A DNA stretch of 64,000 nucleotides from Bacteroidales bacterium UBA1181 (GCA_002310215.1 DBYR01000042.1:200460-264459); one strand, 5' to 3'; positions 46,415 to 55,045 are shown, counted from the first letter of the stretch. Translations and numbers: made by a program. The notes: a model not told the origin generated them from the letters alone.

Positions 46415-47389
46415 ATGCCTGCGATCTCCATCATCTGTCCAGTCTACCAAGCGGAAGCCTACTTGGACAGGTGTGTGAAATCCATTATAGGACAAACCTT
46501 CACCGACTTCGAACTGGTGTTAGTGGATGACGGCAGCCGTGACCGCAGCGGCGAAATGTGTGACGAGTATGCCCGCGTGGACAGCCGCATCAAAGTCTAC
46601 CATAAACCCAACGGAGGACTGTGCAGCGCCCGTAACATGGGCCTTGACCATATATCAGGTGAATATTCCGTCCATGTGGATCCAGACGACTGGCTGGAGC
46701 CCGACATGCTGGAGGAGCTATACAAGAAAGCGAAGGAGGAGGATGCCGATATGGTAATATGCGACATCTACATCAACCGATATGGCCGGCAGTACTACTC
46801 CAAGCAGGAACCCGAAGCATTGGATTCCCAAACGGTCATGAACGGGTTCTTCCACGACCTGCACTCCGCATGCTGGAACAAGCTGGTGCGCCGTTCCTGC
46901 TACACGAGCCGAGGCCTGCGCTTCCCCGACAACCTCGTCATTTGGGAAGACATGTACTTCAACGCCTCTCTCTGCATGGAGAATCTCAAGATTGTATACC
47001 TAAACAAAGCATTCTATCACTACGACTGTTCCTCGAACCCTAATTCGTTGGTGAGGACCTGTCGCCCGGAGACCGTCGAATCGCAGAAGTGGATAATCAG
47101 CCACTTCGAGCCAATCGTGACGGATCCATCCATTTTGGACAACCTCAAATTGGGGACGAAGGAGAGACTCTTCTACTCCGGATTCTCCGATGGAAAGGGC
47201 GTTCATGACCTCTACCCGGAAGTGAACGGTATATTCCTGTCCGGGAAACGCTCAGCTTCCATAGTTGGACGATGGACCGCCTGCACAGTCCGCTACCCGT
47301 CACTCTACACAGTGTTCAGACGGATGATGTCCGCGGAAGAGAGCGCACGCTCATTCGCCGGAAAGGTAAAGAGATTCCTTGTCGGCTGA
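46415..47389 (+). CDS. GT2 glycosyltransferase
   Basis: 324 residues: ISIICPVYQAEAYLDRCVKSI, LVDDGSRDRSG, VHVDPDDWLEPDM (metal site) and WEDMYFNASL. Conventional capsular GT2. Confidence 0.94.
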   Translation: MPAISIICPVYQAEAYLDRCVKSIIGQTFTDFELVLVDDGSRDRSGEMCDEYARVDSRIKVYHKPNGGLCSARNMGLDHISGEYSVHVDPDDWLEPDMLEELYKKAKEEDADMVICDIYINRYGRQYYSKQEPEALDSQTVMNGFFHDLHSACWNKLVRRSCYTSRGLRFPDNLVIWEDMYFNASLCMENLKIVYLNKAFYHYDCSSNPNSLVRTCRPETVESQKWIISHFEPIVTDPSILDNLKLGTKERLFYSGFSDGKGVHDLYPEVNGIFLSGKRSASIVGRWTACTVRYPSLYTVFRRMMSAEESARSFAGKVKRFLVG

Positions 47390-47453
47390 AATTAATAGGG
47401 AAGGAGGGGACCCCCTCTGGCAAGCACTAAATCGAACAGATAATCGAATTGAA

Positions 47454-48392
47454 ATGGAGAACGAATCTTCTTTAAGACCGAAGGTTTCTATTGTTGTGCC
47501 CATCCATGGTGTGGAGCAGTTTATCGAACGTTGCGCACGTTCACTCTTCAACCAAACATTCAAAGGGGTGGAGTTCGTTTTCGTCAACGACTGCACAACG
47601 GACAACTCTATGGCCATACTCGAATCCGTACGGAAAGAGTATGTCGACGCGAATGTGAAGATTGTCAACCTCGAACAGAACGTGGGCCTACCACAAGCGA
47701 GGTGCAAAGGAATTGAGCAAGCCTCGGGCGACTATATCCTGCACGTCGACTCTGACGACTGGATCGAACCCGACATGGTGGAGCGGCTCTACCAACGCGC
47801 CGTCGAGAGCGGTGCCGACATGGTATGCTGCGATTGGGTGGAGGAGTATGCAGACCATAGCGAACTCTTCAGCCACTTCGAGGCCTCTCGGGACATCTAC
47901 TACGACACCATCCTCGCATTGGACACGGACGCATACGTGTGGAGCAGACTGACGAAACGTGAGATGTACGAGGGTTTGGAGTTCCCCACCTGCAATATGT
48001 TCGAGGACTTCGTGATCACCTCACAACTGGTGGCGAAAACCCGTTCCATCGAGTTTATCCATACCCCGATGTACCACTATCTGCGGAACAACGCGACCTC
48101 CATCCGCTCGTCCGCCAACACGAGGAAGATACTCTCCCAGGAGGTTCAAAACATATTCAACGTATATCAACGGGTGACGAGGGAGGAACCCGGACAACAT
48201 CAACGGGCGATCGGACGTATGCTCTTCGCCATGGGATACCACCTCATGAGGCATAATCTCCACACTTGCCTCACCAAAGAGCAACGCCACGCCATCTCAA
48301 GCGGCATCCGGTCCCATCTCCCCGACCAATCCTTGGACTTCTCCATGACCAAGCAGATCGTGTTGTGGATGAAGGTGTGGATCATGAGATAA
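47454..48392 (+). CDS. GT2 glycosyltransferase
   Basis: 312 residues from the ATG at 47454. An upstream in-frame ATG at 47379 overlaps the previous gene and adds a non-family extension. Motifs: VSIVVPIHGVEQFIERC, VNDCTTDNS, LHVDSDDWIEPDM, MFEDFVITSQL. Related to the preceding GT2. Confidence 0.92.
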   Translation: MENESSLRPKVSIVVPIHGVEQFIERCARSLFNQTFKGVEFVFVNDCTTDNSMAILESVRKEYVDANVKIVNLEQNVGLPQARCKGIEQASGDYILHVDSDDWIEPDMVERLYQRAVESGADMVCCDWVEEYADHSELFSHFEASRDIYYDTILALDTDAYVWSRLTKREMYEGLEFPTCNMFEDFVITSQLVAKTRSIEFIHTPMYHYLRNNATSIRSSANTRKILSQEVQNIFNVYQRVTREEPGQHQRAIGRMLFAMGYHLMRHNLHTCLTKEQRHAISSGIRSHLPDQSLDFSMTKQIVLWMKVWIMR

Positions 48393-48413
48393 CCATCGTC
48401 GGAATGCGGATCC

Positions 48414-48441
48414 GTATAGACGCAATGCATTGCGTCCCTAC
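48414..48441. repeat. Palindromic repeat, copy A
   Basis: A 28-bp imperfect palindrome with perfect core gacgcaatgcattgcgtc (48419-48436). It lies in the 104-bp gap before the ornithine cyclodeaminase-like gene; the same element recurs four more times up to 51010. Confidence 0.85.
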
Positions 48442-48496
48442 AATGAGAAAAAATGGTTCATATATTATTTAAACAGACATAATACTCAAGCAAAAT

Positions 48497-49459
48497 ATGA
48501 AGGTCATTTCCCATCAGACAATCCAATCACTGAACATCACGCCACGGCAGTGTGTCGATTGGATATACGAGAGCTTCGCGCAAAAGGCGAACGCGCAACT
48601 CCCCGCAAAGATCAGTGTGCATCCCGCGGATTACGATTTCTTCACCTCGATGCCCTGCCTGCTGGAATCCAAGGAAGGCTCCAACCACCGCTATTTCGGC
48701 ATCAAGGAGGTTCATCGCATCCAAGGAGCTGTTCCTTCGTTGGGAAGCGACATGATGCTCTATGACGCGAACAACGGTGACCTCCTGGCGTTGATCGACT
48801 GTGACTGGATCACGACAATGCGGACGGGGGCGGTGGCTGCCGTGTCCGCCAAGGCGCTTCGCAAAAGCGGGGCCTCGAAGTATGGTTTTATCGGCTTGGG
48901 GAACACCGCCCGTGCGACGATGCTATGCGTCCTGGAAGCCGAGCCGGAGAAACACTTCGACGTGAAGTTGCTCCGCTACAAAGACCAGGCGGAATCGTTC
49001 GCTGAACGCTTCATGGGCTATGCCAACGTGCGGTTTGAGATCGTGGACGACGTGAAGGAGCTCGTCAGCGACATCGATGTCCTGATCAGTTGCATCACGA
49101 GTGCGGACGGTTTATTGGTGGAGGACGAGAAGCTCTTAAAGCCGGGCATCACGGTCATCCCTGTCCACATGAGAGGGTTCCAGAACTGCGACACCACCTT
49201 CGACCGGGTGTTCGGGGACGATACCGACCACGTGAAGGGTTTCAAGTATTTCAGCCAATTCAACGATTACAACGAGATCGGGGAGGTTCTGTCGGGAAAC
49301 GATCCAGGCAGGAAATCGGACGAGCAACGCATCATAGACTACAATTACGGCCTCGCGCTGCACGACGTGGTCTATGCCAGCAAAATATTCGAGTTGGTGA
49401 AAGACAGCGACATCCCGGAGGTGGAAATCCAGAAAGAAACCGCCAAATTCTGGGTCTGA
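48497..49459 (+). CDS. Ornithine cyclodeaminase / mu-crystallin family protein
   Basis: 320 residues. Family features: catalytic-type Lys in YFGIKEVHR, DANNGDLLALIDCDWITTMRTGAVAAVSAKAL (substrate-binding Arg), and a Rossmann NAD site KYGFIGLGNTARAT. Members include ornithine cyclodeaminase, ketimine reductases and SbnB-type amino-acid synthases, so the substrate is open. It may provide an amino acid or imino acid for polymer decoration, or be unrelated cargo of the repeat-rich island that starts here. Confidence 0.85.
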   Translation: MKVISHQTIQSLNITPRQCVDWIYESFAQKANAQLPAKISVHPADYDFFTSMPCLLESKEGSNHRYFGIKEVHRIQGAVPSLGSDMMLYDANNGDLLALIDCDWITTMRTGAVAAVSAKALRKSGASKYGFIGLGNTARATMLCVLEAEPEKHFDVKLLRYKDQAESFAERFMGYANVRFEIVDDVKELVSDIDVLISCITSADGLLVEDEKLLKPGITVIPVHMRGFQNCDTTFDRVFGDDTDHVKGFKYFSQFNDYNEIGEVLSGNDPGRKSDEQRIIDYNYGLALHDVVYASKIFELVKDSDIPEVEIQKETAKFWV

Positions 49460-49467
49460 TTGCCATG

Positions 49468-49633
49468 CGATACCGCACAGGCGAATAATAGCGCCCACCA
49501 TGCGAGGCGGGTTCCGGTCCGTACAGACGCAATGCATTGCGTCTCTACCATGCCAATCGCACGGATGCACGATAATGCACCAACATACGAGGCGAGGCGA
49601 CCTCCGTACAGACGCAAAATTTTGCGTCTCTAC
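49468..49633. repeat. Composite repeat, left copy (palindromes B and C)
   Basis: Contains palindromes at 49521-49548 (core gacgcaatgcattgcgtc) and 49606-49633 (core gacgcaaaattttgcgtc), joined by a conserved linker (gcacggatgcacgataatgc, continuing to 49605). The whole unit matches 50844-51010 with few differences, so the two-gene module between them is bracketed by direct repeats. Confidence 0.85.
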
Positions 49634-49696
49634 ATGGCCGTGAAGATGTTAGGTGCGGATAGGAACGAAACAGGAACAATTATTAATTTTAATCGT

Positions 49697-49704
49697 TATA
49701 TTTG
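49697..49704 (+). promoter_or_regulatory. -7 box (TATATTTG) of the Panacea module
   Basis: Exact TAnnTTTG match, 73 bp before the ATG at 49778. The -33 box is poor. The unit lies just inside the left composite repeat. Confidence 0.5.
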
Positions 49705-49777
49705 CAGCGTCGAACCTAAAAAGAAAATTGCTATTTTACTTGCATTGATAACATAAAAGCTTCACACACAGAAGCAA

Positions 49778-50365
49778 ATGCTTAGGCATGATATTGATGC
49801 ATCATTAAAAATGTCGGATATGCATACACTTCAAAAATTCAATCTTAGTAAATCAATTCAGGCAATCTTATATGTTTCCAATAGACTGCAAAGAAAAGAT
49901 TTCCATAAGATTTTTAAGATATTGTATTTTTCGGACAGGAACCATTTAGCGAAGTATTCACGGTCAATTACTGGAGATACATATATCGCGATGAACGATG
50001 GACCTGTGCCGTCAAATATTTATGACATTTTTAAGTCGTTGCGAGGAGATGGTTTTTTCGCAAAAAATGCCGACCAATTTTCCCAATATTTTAACGTCGA
50101 AAATTGGAACTTCATAAATCCTTTGAAAGACGCTGATTTAAGAAAACTTTCGAAATCCGACATCGAAGAAATTGATGATTCGTTGAGGAAATACGGCAAT
50201 CTCACATGGGACGAGGTGCGTGAGAAATCCCACGACTATGCATGGCGCAACACACCGAAAGACTATCCGATTTCTGTCGAGAACATGCTCTTGGAAACAG
50301 GAGAAAGCCCCGAGTATATCAGTTTTGTTAATGAAATGGTAGCGCTAAACAATTCAAAATTGTGA
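49778..50365 (+). CDS. Panacea/DUF4065 (SocA-like) domain protein, probable antitoxin
   Basis: 195 residues. The core FHKIFKILYFSDRNHLAKY, SITGDTYIAMNDGPVPSNIYD matches the DUF4065/Panacea domain, a promiscuous antitoxin domain paired with many unrelated toxins. A later ATG (49811, MSDMHTLQKF) is an alternative start. It is coupled by a GTGA overlap to a MazF-like reading frame, as expected for a toxin-antitoxin operon. The pair is AT-richer than the repeats around it. Confidence 0.82.
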   Translation: MLRHDIDASLKMSDMHTLQKFNLSKSIQAILYVSNRLQRKDFHKIFKILYFSDRNHLAKYSRSITGDTYIAMNDGPVPSNIYDIFKSLRGDGFFAKNADQFSQYFNVENWNFINPLKDADLRKLSKSDIEEIDDSLRKYGNLTWDEVREKSHDYAWRNTPKDYPISVENMLLETGESPEYISFVNEMVALNNSKL

Positions 50366-50769
50366 TCTTGCCGGATTCAATATTGATAAAAAGAGGCGTG
50401 ATTTTACATTCGACAATTTTCGAATACATTGATCACGGCAAGTTCTTTGTCATTATCGGAGAAGACGAGGATAATTATGTTGGACTATTTTTCATCAACT
50501 CCAACATCAACCATTTCAACCGAAAACAAGAACTGTTAGAAATGCAATATCCGTTGCTGAAACGTGATTACAATTTTTTGGATTACGATTCGTTCTTGTG
50601 CTGTACCGAGATTACAACGCTCAACAAGAAAAGACTCTCAGACTCTTTTTCTACGAATGAAACTGAATATAAAGGCTCTTTGCAACAGGACCATCTTGAT
50701 GAAGTCTTGACGCTTGTGAGAAATTCTAAGCTCTTCACCGACGAAGAAAAAGAAATATACTTCAAGTAG
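50362..50769 (+). CDS. Possible toxin partner of the Panacea protein, weakly MazF/PemK-like
   Basis: 135 residues starting with GTG inside the stop of the preceding gene. The order GKFFVIIGED..., LFFINSN, YPLLKRDYNFLDYDSFLCCTEITTLNKKRLSD resembles the beta-barrel MazF/PemK layout, in particular the Ser-containing strand before the D/E-x-I-x-T segment. This is a fold-level impression, not a confident family assignment. Coupling to a Panacea protein is the stronger argument for a toxin role. Confidence 0.55.
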   Translation: MILPDSILIKRGVILHSTIFEYIDHGKFFVIIGEDEDNYVGLFFINSNINHFNRKQELLEMQYPLLKRDYNFLDYDSFLCCTEITTLNKKRLSDSFSTNETEYKGSLQQDHLDEVLTLVRNSKLFTDEEKEIYFK

Positions 50770-50843
50770 AAATATATCCATAACTTCTTGGATTAAGAGA
50801 GTCCACACTGCCTAACCGCACGGATGCAGCATATTGCACCATA

Positions 50844-51010
50844 CGATACCGCATAGGCGAACAATAGCGCCCATCATGTAATGCAGGTTCCGGTCCGTAC
50901 AGACGCAATGCATTGCGTCTCTACAATGTCCAACCGCACGGATGCACGATAATGCACCAACATACGAGGCGAGGCGACCTCCGTACAGACGCAAGATTTT
51001 GCGTCTCTAC
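50844..51010. repeat. Composite repeat, right copy (palindromes D and E)
   Basis: Contains palindromes at 50897-50924 and 50983-51010, joined by the same linker as the left copy. Differences from 49468-49633 are scattered substitutions and one length change. Direct orientation relative to the left copy. Confidence 0.85.
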
Positions 51011-51144
51011 AATGCCTAACCGCACGAATGCAGCATATTGTGCCCCATGCGAGGCAGATCCTGCCTGAAAATGGATTCACCAACCGCACAGCCCAACGGG
51101 GCGCCATACCACAGCCTGGGGCGTCAACCCCAGCCCGAAGGACG

Positions 51145-51176
51145 ATTGTATTTATTTAAAATAAAGCATATATTTG
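51145..51176 (+). promoter_or_regulatory. Promoter of the DUF3791/DUF3990 module
   Basis: ATTG at 51145-51148, a 20-bp spacer, and an exact -7 box TATATTTG at 51169-51176. It leaves a leader of about 110 nt before the ATG at 51296. Confidence 0.6.
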
Positions 51177-51249
51177 TGATTGGTTAGTTTGAAAAATATT
51201 GTGAATTATATGGCGACGAATTCTAATATTACACTGACCGCAAAAGAAC

Positions 51250-51283
51250 GGGGAAAGCCAAACACAACGCCAATCCCCTTTTT
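51250..51283 (+). terminator. Terminator-like hairpin in the leader of the DUF3791 module
   Basis: GGGGA (51250-51254) pairs with TCCCC (51274-51278), followed by TTTTT (51279-51283), 12 bp before the start codon. The loop is long (19 nt), so it would be a weak terminator. Its place between promoter and gene suggests attenuation. Confidence 0.35.
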
Positions 51284-51295
51284 CTCTAACTATTT

Positions 51296-51520
51296 ATGAA
51301 AGTTTATATGGCATCCGACAAAGTACAATATCTTGTAGCGTTAATAGCAGAATTTGCTGTGCACTATGGTATTTCCAACAAAGAGGTTGTTCGGTATTTG
51401 CAACGATATAAGGCGATCGACCTATACAATCGCCAATATGACTATCTACATACCCAATCGTTTGAATCAAACATTCGGGATATCTCTGCGTATTGCCAAA
51501 GAATGGGAGGTAAGCTATGA
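51296..51520 (+). CDS. DUF3791-like protein, possible antitoxin
   Basis: 74 residues, helical: KVQYLVALIAEFAVHYGISNKEVVRYLQRYKAIDLYNRQYDYLHTQSFESNIRDISAYC. This is the pattern of DUF3791 proteins, which usually sit beside DUF3990 proteins. Its stop overlaps the next start (ATGA). Confidence 0.75.
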   Translation: MKVYMASDKVQYLVALIAEFAVHYGISNKEVVRYLQRYKAIDLYNRQYDYLHTQSFESNIRDISAYCQRMGGKL

Positions 51521-52008
51521 TAACGCTCTATCATGGTTCAAATACCATTGTTTCAAATATTGATTTGACCCAATGTAATCCTTATAAGGATTTCGGTCAG
51601 GCTTTTTATCTGACCACCGATAAGGAGCAAGCATTAGATGTCGCCAATGCACGAGTTGATTTCTTTGGAGGTGTACCAATTGTAAATTCCTTCTGTTTCG
51701 ATGAAAACCTTTTGCTTAATGGGGCCTTGTCATTTAAGGGGTTTGAAGAGTATAACAAGGAATGGGCAGATTTTATATATCAGAATCGTGACGAAACGCT
51801 CGTTCCCCCTTATGAGCATTCATATGATGTTGTTTATGGTCCTATTGCCAATGATCGTGTAGGATTGCAAATCCGTAATTATCGTATGGGTAATATCGAT
51901 AAGAAGGAGTTTCTTCGTAGGTTGCAATACATGAAAGGAATAACGTTTCAATATGCGTTTTGTACGGAAAAAGCCATCCAATATTTGAAGTGCGATGAAT
52001 GTAAGTGA
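51517..52008 (+). CDS. DUF3990-like protein, possible ADP-ribosyltransferase-fold toxin
   Basis: 163 residues. The start LYHGSNTIVSNIDL, then KDFGQAFYLTTDKEQALDVA and YDVVYGPIANDRV, match DUF3990. The YHGS...FYLTT layout recalls the His and Tyr strands of ADP-ribosyltransferase folds. Function inferred from the fold and from the toxin-antitoxin-like gene arrangement. Confidence 0.75.
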   Translation: MITLYHGSNTIVSNIDLTQCNPYKDFGQAFYLTTDKEQALDVANARVDFFGGVPIVNSFCFDENLLLNGALSFKGFEEYNKEWADFIYQNRDETLVPPYEHSYDVVYGPIANDRVGLQIRNYRMGNIDKKEFLRRLQYMKGITFQYAFCTEKAIQYLKCDECK

Positions 52009-52258
52009 GCAAGAATTTAAATATATGACAGAGTGCATCACATCCGACATTATCCAATTATTGATGGATAGGGAGCATTATTCTTTACCAGAAGCTGTTA
52101 GCATTGTATATGATTCGGCAACATATAGCGCATTGTTACGTCCTAAGACTGGATTATACGCACAAAGTTCAGGATACGTATATGCATATTTATGTAAAGA
52201 ATTGGGGAAAATTAAGAATAAAAATGAAATTCACCATCCAAACCAGAACAAAGCCTGA
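51995..52258 (+). CDS. Small protein, DUF3791-like, third gene of the module
   Basis: 87 residues, overlapping the DUF3990 gene by 14 bp. The pattern LLMDREHYSLPEAVSIVYDSATYSALLRPKTGLYAQSSGYVYAYL is common beside DUF3990 proteins. It could be a second antitoxin or accessory factor. The last 15 residues are low complexity. Confidence 0.65.
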   Translation: MNVSEQEFKYMTECITSDIIQLLMDREHYSLPEAVSIVYDSATYSALLRPKTGLYAQSSGYVYAYLCKELGKIKNKNEIHHPNQNKA

Positions 52259-52394
52259 AAGCTCAAACAAATATAGTCCAATGCAACGCCTTGTGGTTCC
52301 CAAGGCAACGCCCTAATATGTGTTGATGTGTATTTGCCAATCAATGGGATGTGATTCATTTCGCATCTCATCGTTTCCTAATCTATAAATAACA

Positions 52395-53918
52395 ATGTTT
52401 CCTCAGTCCAACCAACTGAAAGCGGGAGCCGCACTGAACTATGTCGTCATAGTGCTGAACATCCTAGTTGGCCTTCTCTATACCCCTTATATGCTTCGTA
52501 TGATGGGGCAGAGCGAGTATGGTCTATACTCTTTGGTGGCCTCCGTCATCGCCTACCTGACGGTCCTGGATCTAGGCTTGGGCAACGCTATCGTGCGCTA
52601 CACCTCCAAATTTAAGGCGGAGGGGAAACAGAAAGAGCAGTATGAAATGTTCGGGATGTTCCTCATCCTATACATCGTCATCGGTTGCATCGCACTGGTG
52701 GGTGGACTCGCCCTCTACTTCAACGTGGATAGGCTCTTCGACGAAACAATGACGGTGGAGGAAATCAGCAGGGCACAGACCATGATGCTGATTTTGGTCT
52801 TCAACCTGGCCTTCACCTTCCCGATGAGCATATTTGGCTCAATCCTAACCGCTTACGAGCAGTTCGTCTTCCCGAAAATCGTCAACATCGCCCGTATCAT
52901 CCTGAACACATGCATCATGATCGCCCTGCTCTCCTTAGGCTACCGGGCGGTCGCGATGGTGGTGCTACTCACCATCTTCAACGTAGTCACACTACTGCTG
53001 AACTTCTTCTACTGCAGAACCAAACTCCGCATTCAGATACACTTCGTCGCTTTCCGCTGGGACTTCCTGCGAGAGGTGGCGATTTATTCGTTTTGGATAT
53101 TCCTCAACGTCATCATGGACCGCATCTACTGGAGCACAGGCCAGTTCGTTTTGGGGGCGGTTTCTGGCACCATCGCAGTCTCCGTCTTCGCGGTGGCTAT
53201 TCAGTTGGAGCATCTGTACATGCAGTTCTCGACCTCCATTTCAGGCGTGTTCCTGCCCAAGGTGACAGGCATGGTGGCCTTGCAGAACAACGAAAAGGAA
53301 ATCTCTGATCTGTTTATCAAGGTGGGACGCATCCAGAACATCGTGATGAGTTTCATACTCTTCGCTTTCATCGTCTTTGGCCAACCATTCGTCATCCTTT
53401 GGGCGGGCGAAGAGTACAAGGAGGCCTATGTTATGACCCTGCTCTTCTTTGTGGCGCTTTACATACCATTGATACAAAACCTAGGCATCACCATCCTGCA
53501 GGCACGCAACCAAATGAGGTTCAGGAGTTTACTTTACATTATCATCGCTGCTTTCGCCTTGCTGGCGGAATACCTCTTGGCGAAGATTTGGGGCGGAATC
53601 GGGTGCGCCATCGCCGTCTCATTCGCCCTGCTTTTGGGGCAAGGCCTCATAATGAACATTTACTACCAAGTAAAGCAGAAGCTGAATATTGTCGGGTTCT
53701 GGAAGGAAATCATCAAGATGAATGCGATACCCTTGCTGGTTTCCGCTTTTTTCTACTGGCTGACCCATTCGGTCATTCCAATAGACTCTTGGATGATTCT
53801 GATAGGGATGGCCCTTTTGTACACGTTGGTGTATGTGGCCACATGTGGAAGATTCAGCATCAACGCCTATGAGAAGGAGCTGATTCTCACCCCACTGATG
53901 AAAAGATTACGCAGATGA
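52395..53918 (+). CDS. Wzx-type flippase (locus 3)
   Basis: 507 residues, 12-14 helices. The start KAGAALNYVVIVLNILVGLLYTPYMLRMMGQSEYGLYSLVASV is typical of the MOP-superfamily polysaccharide flippases. ATGA overlap with the next gene. It resumes locus 3 after the repeat/TA-like island. Confidence 0.93.
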   Translation: MFPQSNQLKAGAALNYVVIVLNILVGLLYTPYMLRMMGQSEYGLYSLVASVIAYLTVLDLGLGNAIVRYTSKFKAEGKQKEQYEMFGMFLILYIVIGCIALVGGLALYFNVDRLFDETMTVEEISRAQTMMLILVFNLAFTFPMSIFGSILTAYEQFVFPKIVNIARIILNTCIMIALLSLGYRAVAMVVLLTIFNVVTLLLNFFYCRTKLRIQIHFVAFRWDFLREVAIYSFWIFLNVIMDRIYWSTGQFVLGAVSGTIAVSVFAVAIQLEHLYMQFSTSISGVFLPKVTGMVALQNNEKEISDLFIKVGRIQNIVMSFILFAFIVFGQPFVILWAGEEYKEAYVMTLLFFVALYIPLIQNLGITILQARNQMRFRSLLYIIIAAFALLAEYLLAKIWGGIGCAIAVSFALLLGQGLIMNIYYQVKQKLNIVGFWKEIIKMNAIPLLVSAFFYWLTHSVIPIDSWMILIGMALLYTLVYVATCGRFSINAYEKELILTPLMKRLRR

Positions 53919-55045
53919 TTACCATTACGGACAAACATAATTGTTGCGGATGTTCGGCATGTGTGCAAGCATGCCCTAAGCAATGCATATCTTTTGAGGA
54001 GGATGAGCAAGGCTTCCGCTATCCCTTGGTGGACAAGGCGGCATGCGTGGATTGCGGCCTCTGCGAAAAGGTCTGTCCGGTGCTGAACGCAGGCGAACCC
54101 CGCCACCCCTTGGCGGTTTACGCCGCCATCAATCCCAACGAGGAAATCCGCAGGGAAAGCTCCTCGGGAGGCATCTTCACGGCATTGGCGGAAGCGGTGC
54201 TCGACGAAAGCGGTGTGGTCTTCGGCGCACGTTTCAACGACCAGTGGGAGGTGGTTCACGCCTACACGGAGAGCAAAGAGGGTTTGGCACCCTTCCGTGG
54301 CTCCAAGTACGTGCAGAGCAGAGTGGGGGAGACATACCGCCAAGCCAAAGCGTTCCTGCAGCAAGGGCGCAAGGTCATGTACACAGGAACCCCCTGCCAA
54401 ATCGCAGGACTAAAACGATACTTGGGGAAGGAATATGACCAACTGCTCACGGTGGACGTAGTTTGCCATGGTGTACCCAGTCCTTTGGTGTGGAGGAATT
54501 ACCTTCGCGACATCACCGCAAATAATCTTTCACAGATTGCAAGCATAAATTTCAGGGACAAATCCACAGGTTGGAAAAATTATAGCGTGAAGATCTGCGG
54601 GCAGGAAGAGACTCCTTTTGTGAATGAATCATATAGAAAGAATCCATTCATGCAGGTTTTCCTGAAAGATTTCTGCCTACGGCCTTCGTGTCACACATGT
54701 CCCGCAAAATCAGGCAAGAGTGGCAGTGATTTAACCATAGCGGATTTTTGGGGAATAAATGATCCAGACTGGGATGACGATAAAGGAACCTCACTAATCC
54801 TTGTACACACCTGCCAAGGACAACAATCGTTGGATTCCTGCAATATTCCTAAGAAACAGACAAGCTACGAAGATGCCATCAGCCACAATCCATCGATTGA
54901 AAAAAGCGTGGCGGAAAATAAATTTATCTCACTATTTTGGCAACAGTACTATAACGACGGTTTAAATAATATCCAATCTTTGTTGGACAAGACAAAACCA
55001 TCTATAATAAATAGACTACATAGAAAAATAAGAAGATTAATATGA
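53915..55045 (+). CDS. Fe-S / coenzyme F420 hydrogenase beta-subunit-like protein
   Basis: 376 residues. Two 4Fe-4S clusters at the N terminus (CCGCSACVQACP, CVDCGLCEKVCPV), then the FrhB-type domain (SSGGIFTALAEAVL, GAR, FRGSKYVQS, YTGTPCQIAGLKRYL, VDVVCHGVPSPLVW) and DFCLRPSCHTCPAK. Such proteins occur beside pyruvyl transferases in Bacteroidales capsule loci; a redox role in polymer modification is inferred. Base composition drops to AT-rich within this gene, near 54.5 kb. Confidence 0.9.
   Translation: MITITDKHNCCGCSACVQACPKQCISFEEDEQGFRYPLVDKAACVDCGLCEKVCPVLNAGEPRHPLAVYAAINPNEEIRRESSSGGIFTALAEAVLDESGVVFGARFNDQWEVVHAYTESKEGLAPFRGSKYVQSRVGETYRQAKAFLQQGRKVMYTGTPCQIAGLKRYLGKEYDQLLTVDVVCHGVPSPLVWRNYLRDITANNLSQIASINFRDKSTGWKNYSVKICGQEETPFVNESYRKNPFMQVFLKDFCLRPSCHTCPAKSGKSGSDLTIADFWGINDPDWDDDKGTSLILVHTCQGQQSLDSCNIPKKQTSYEDAISHNPSIEKSVAENKFISLFWQQYYNDGLNNIQSLLDKTKPSIINRLHRKIRRLI

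Larger units (their letters stand above)
49460..49777. other. Repeat-filled intergenic stretch
   Basis: 318 bp without a gene. It holds palindromic repeats B and C within a composite of about 166 bp (49468-49633) that is duplicated at 50844-51010, and the promoter of the next module. Confidence 0.7.
50770..51295. other. Repeat-filled intergenic stretch between the two TA-like modules
   Basis: 526 bp without a gene. It holds palindromes D and E, partial copies of the linker repeat (50811-50846 and 51014-51052, sharing cctaaccgcacg.atgcagc), a CTGGGG/CCCCAG hairpin (51116-51133), a promoter, and a terminator-like hairpin just before the next gene. Confidence 0.7.

Noticed and set aside
48414..51010. 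Regularly spaced palindromes as a CRISPR array
   Set aside because: Only five copies at irregular distances, spacers are themselves repeated, and no cas genes are nearby.
52283..52306. GCCTTG/CAAGGC hairpin as terminator after the DUF3990 module
   Set aside because: Stem of 6 bp is plausible but no T-run follows; kept out of the feature list.
53867..54400. 177-codon antisense frame opposite the Fe-S/F420-type gene
   Set aside because: Lies entirely over conserved motifs of the sense gene.
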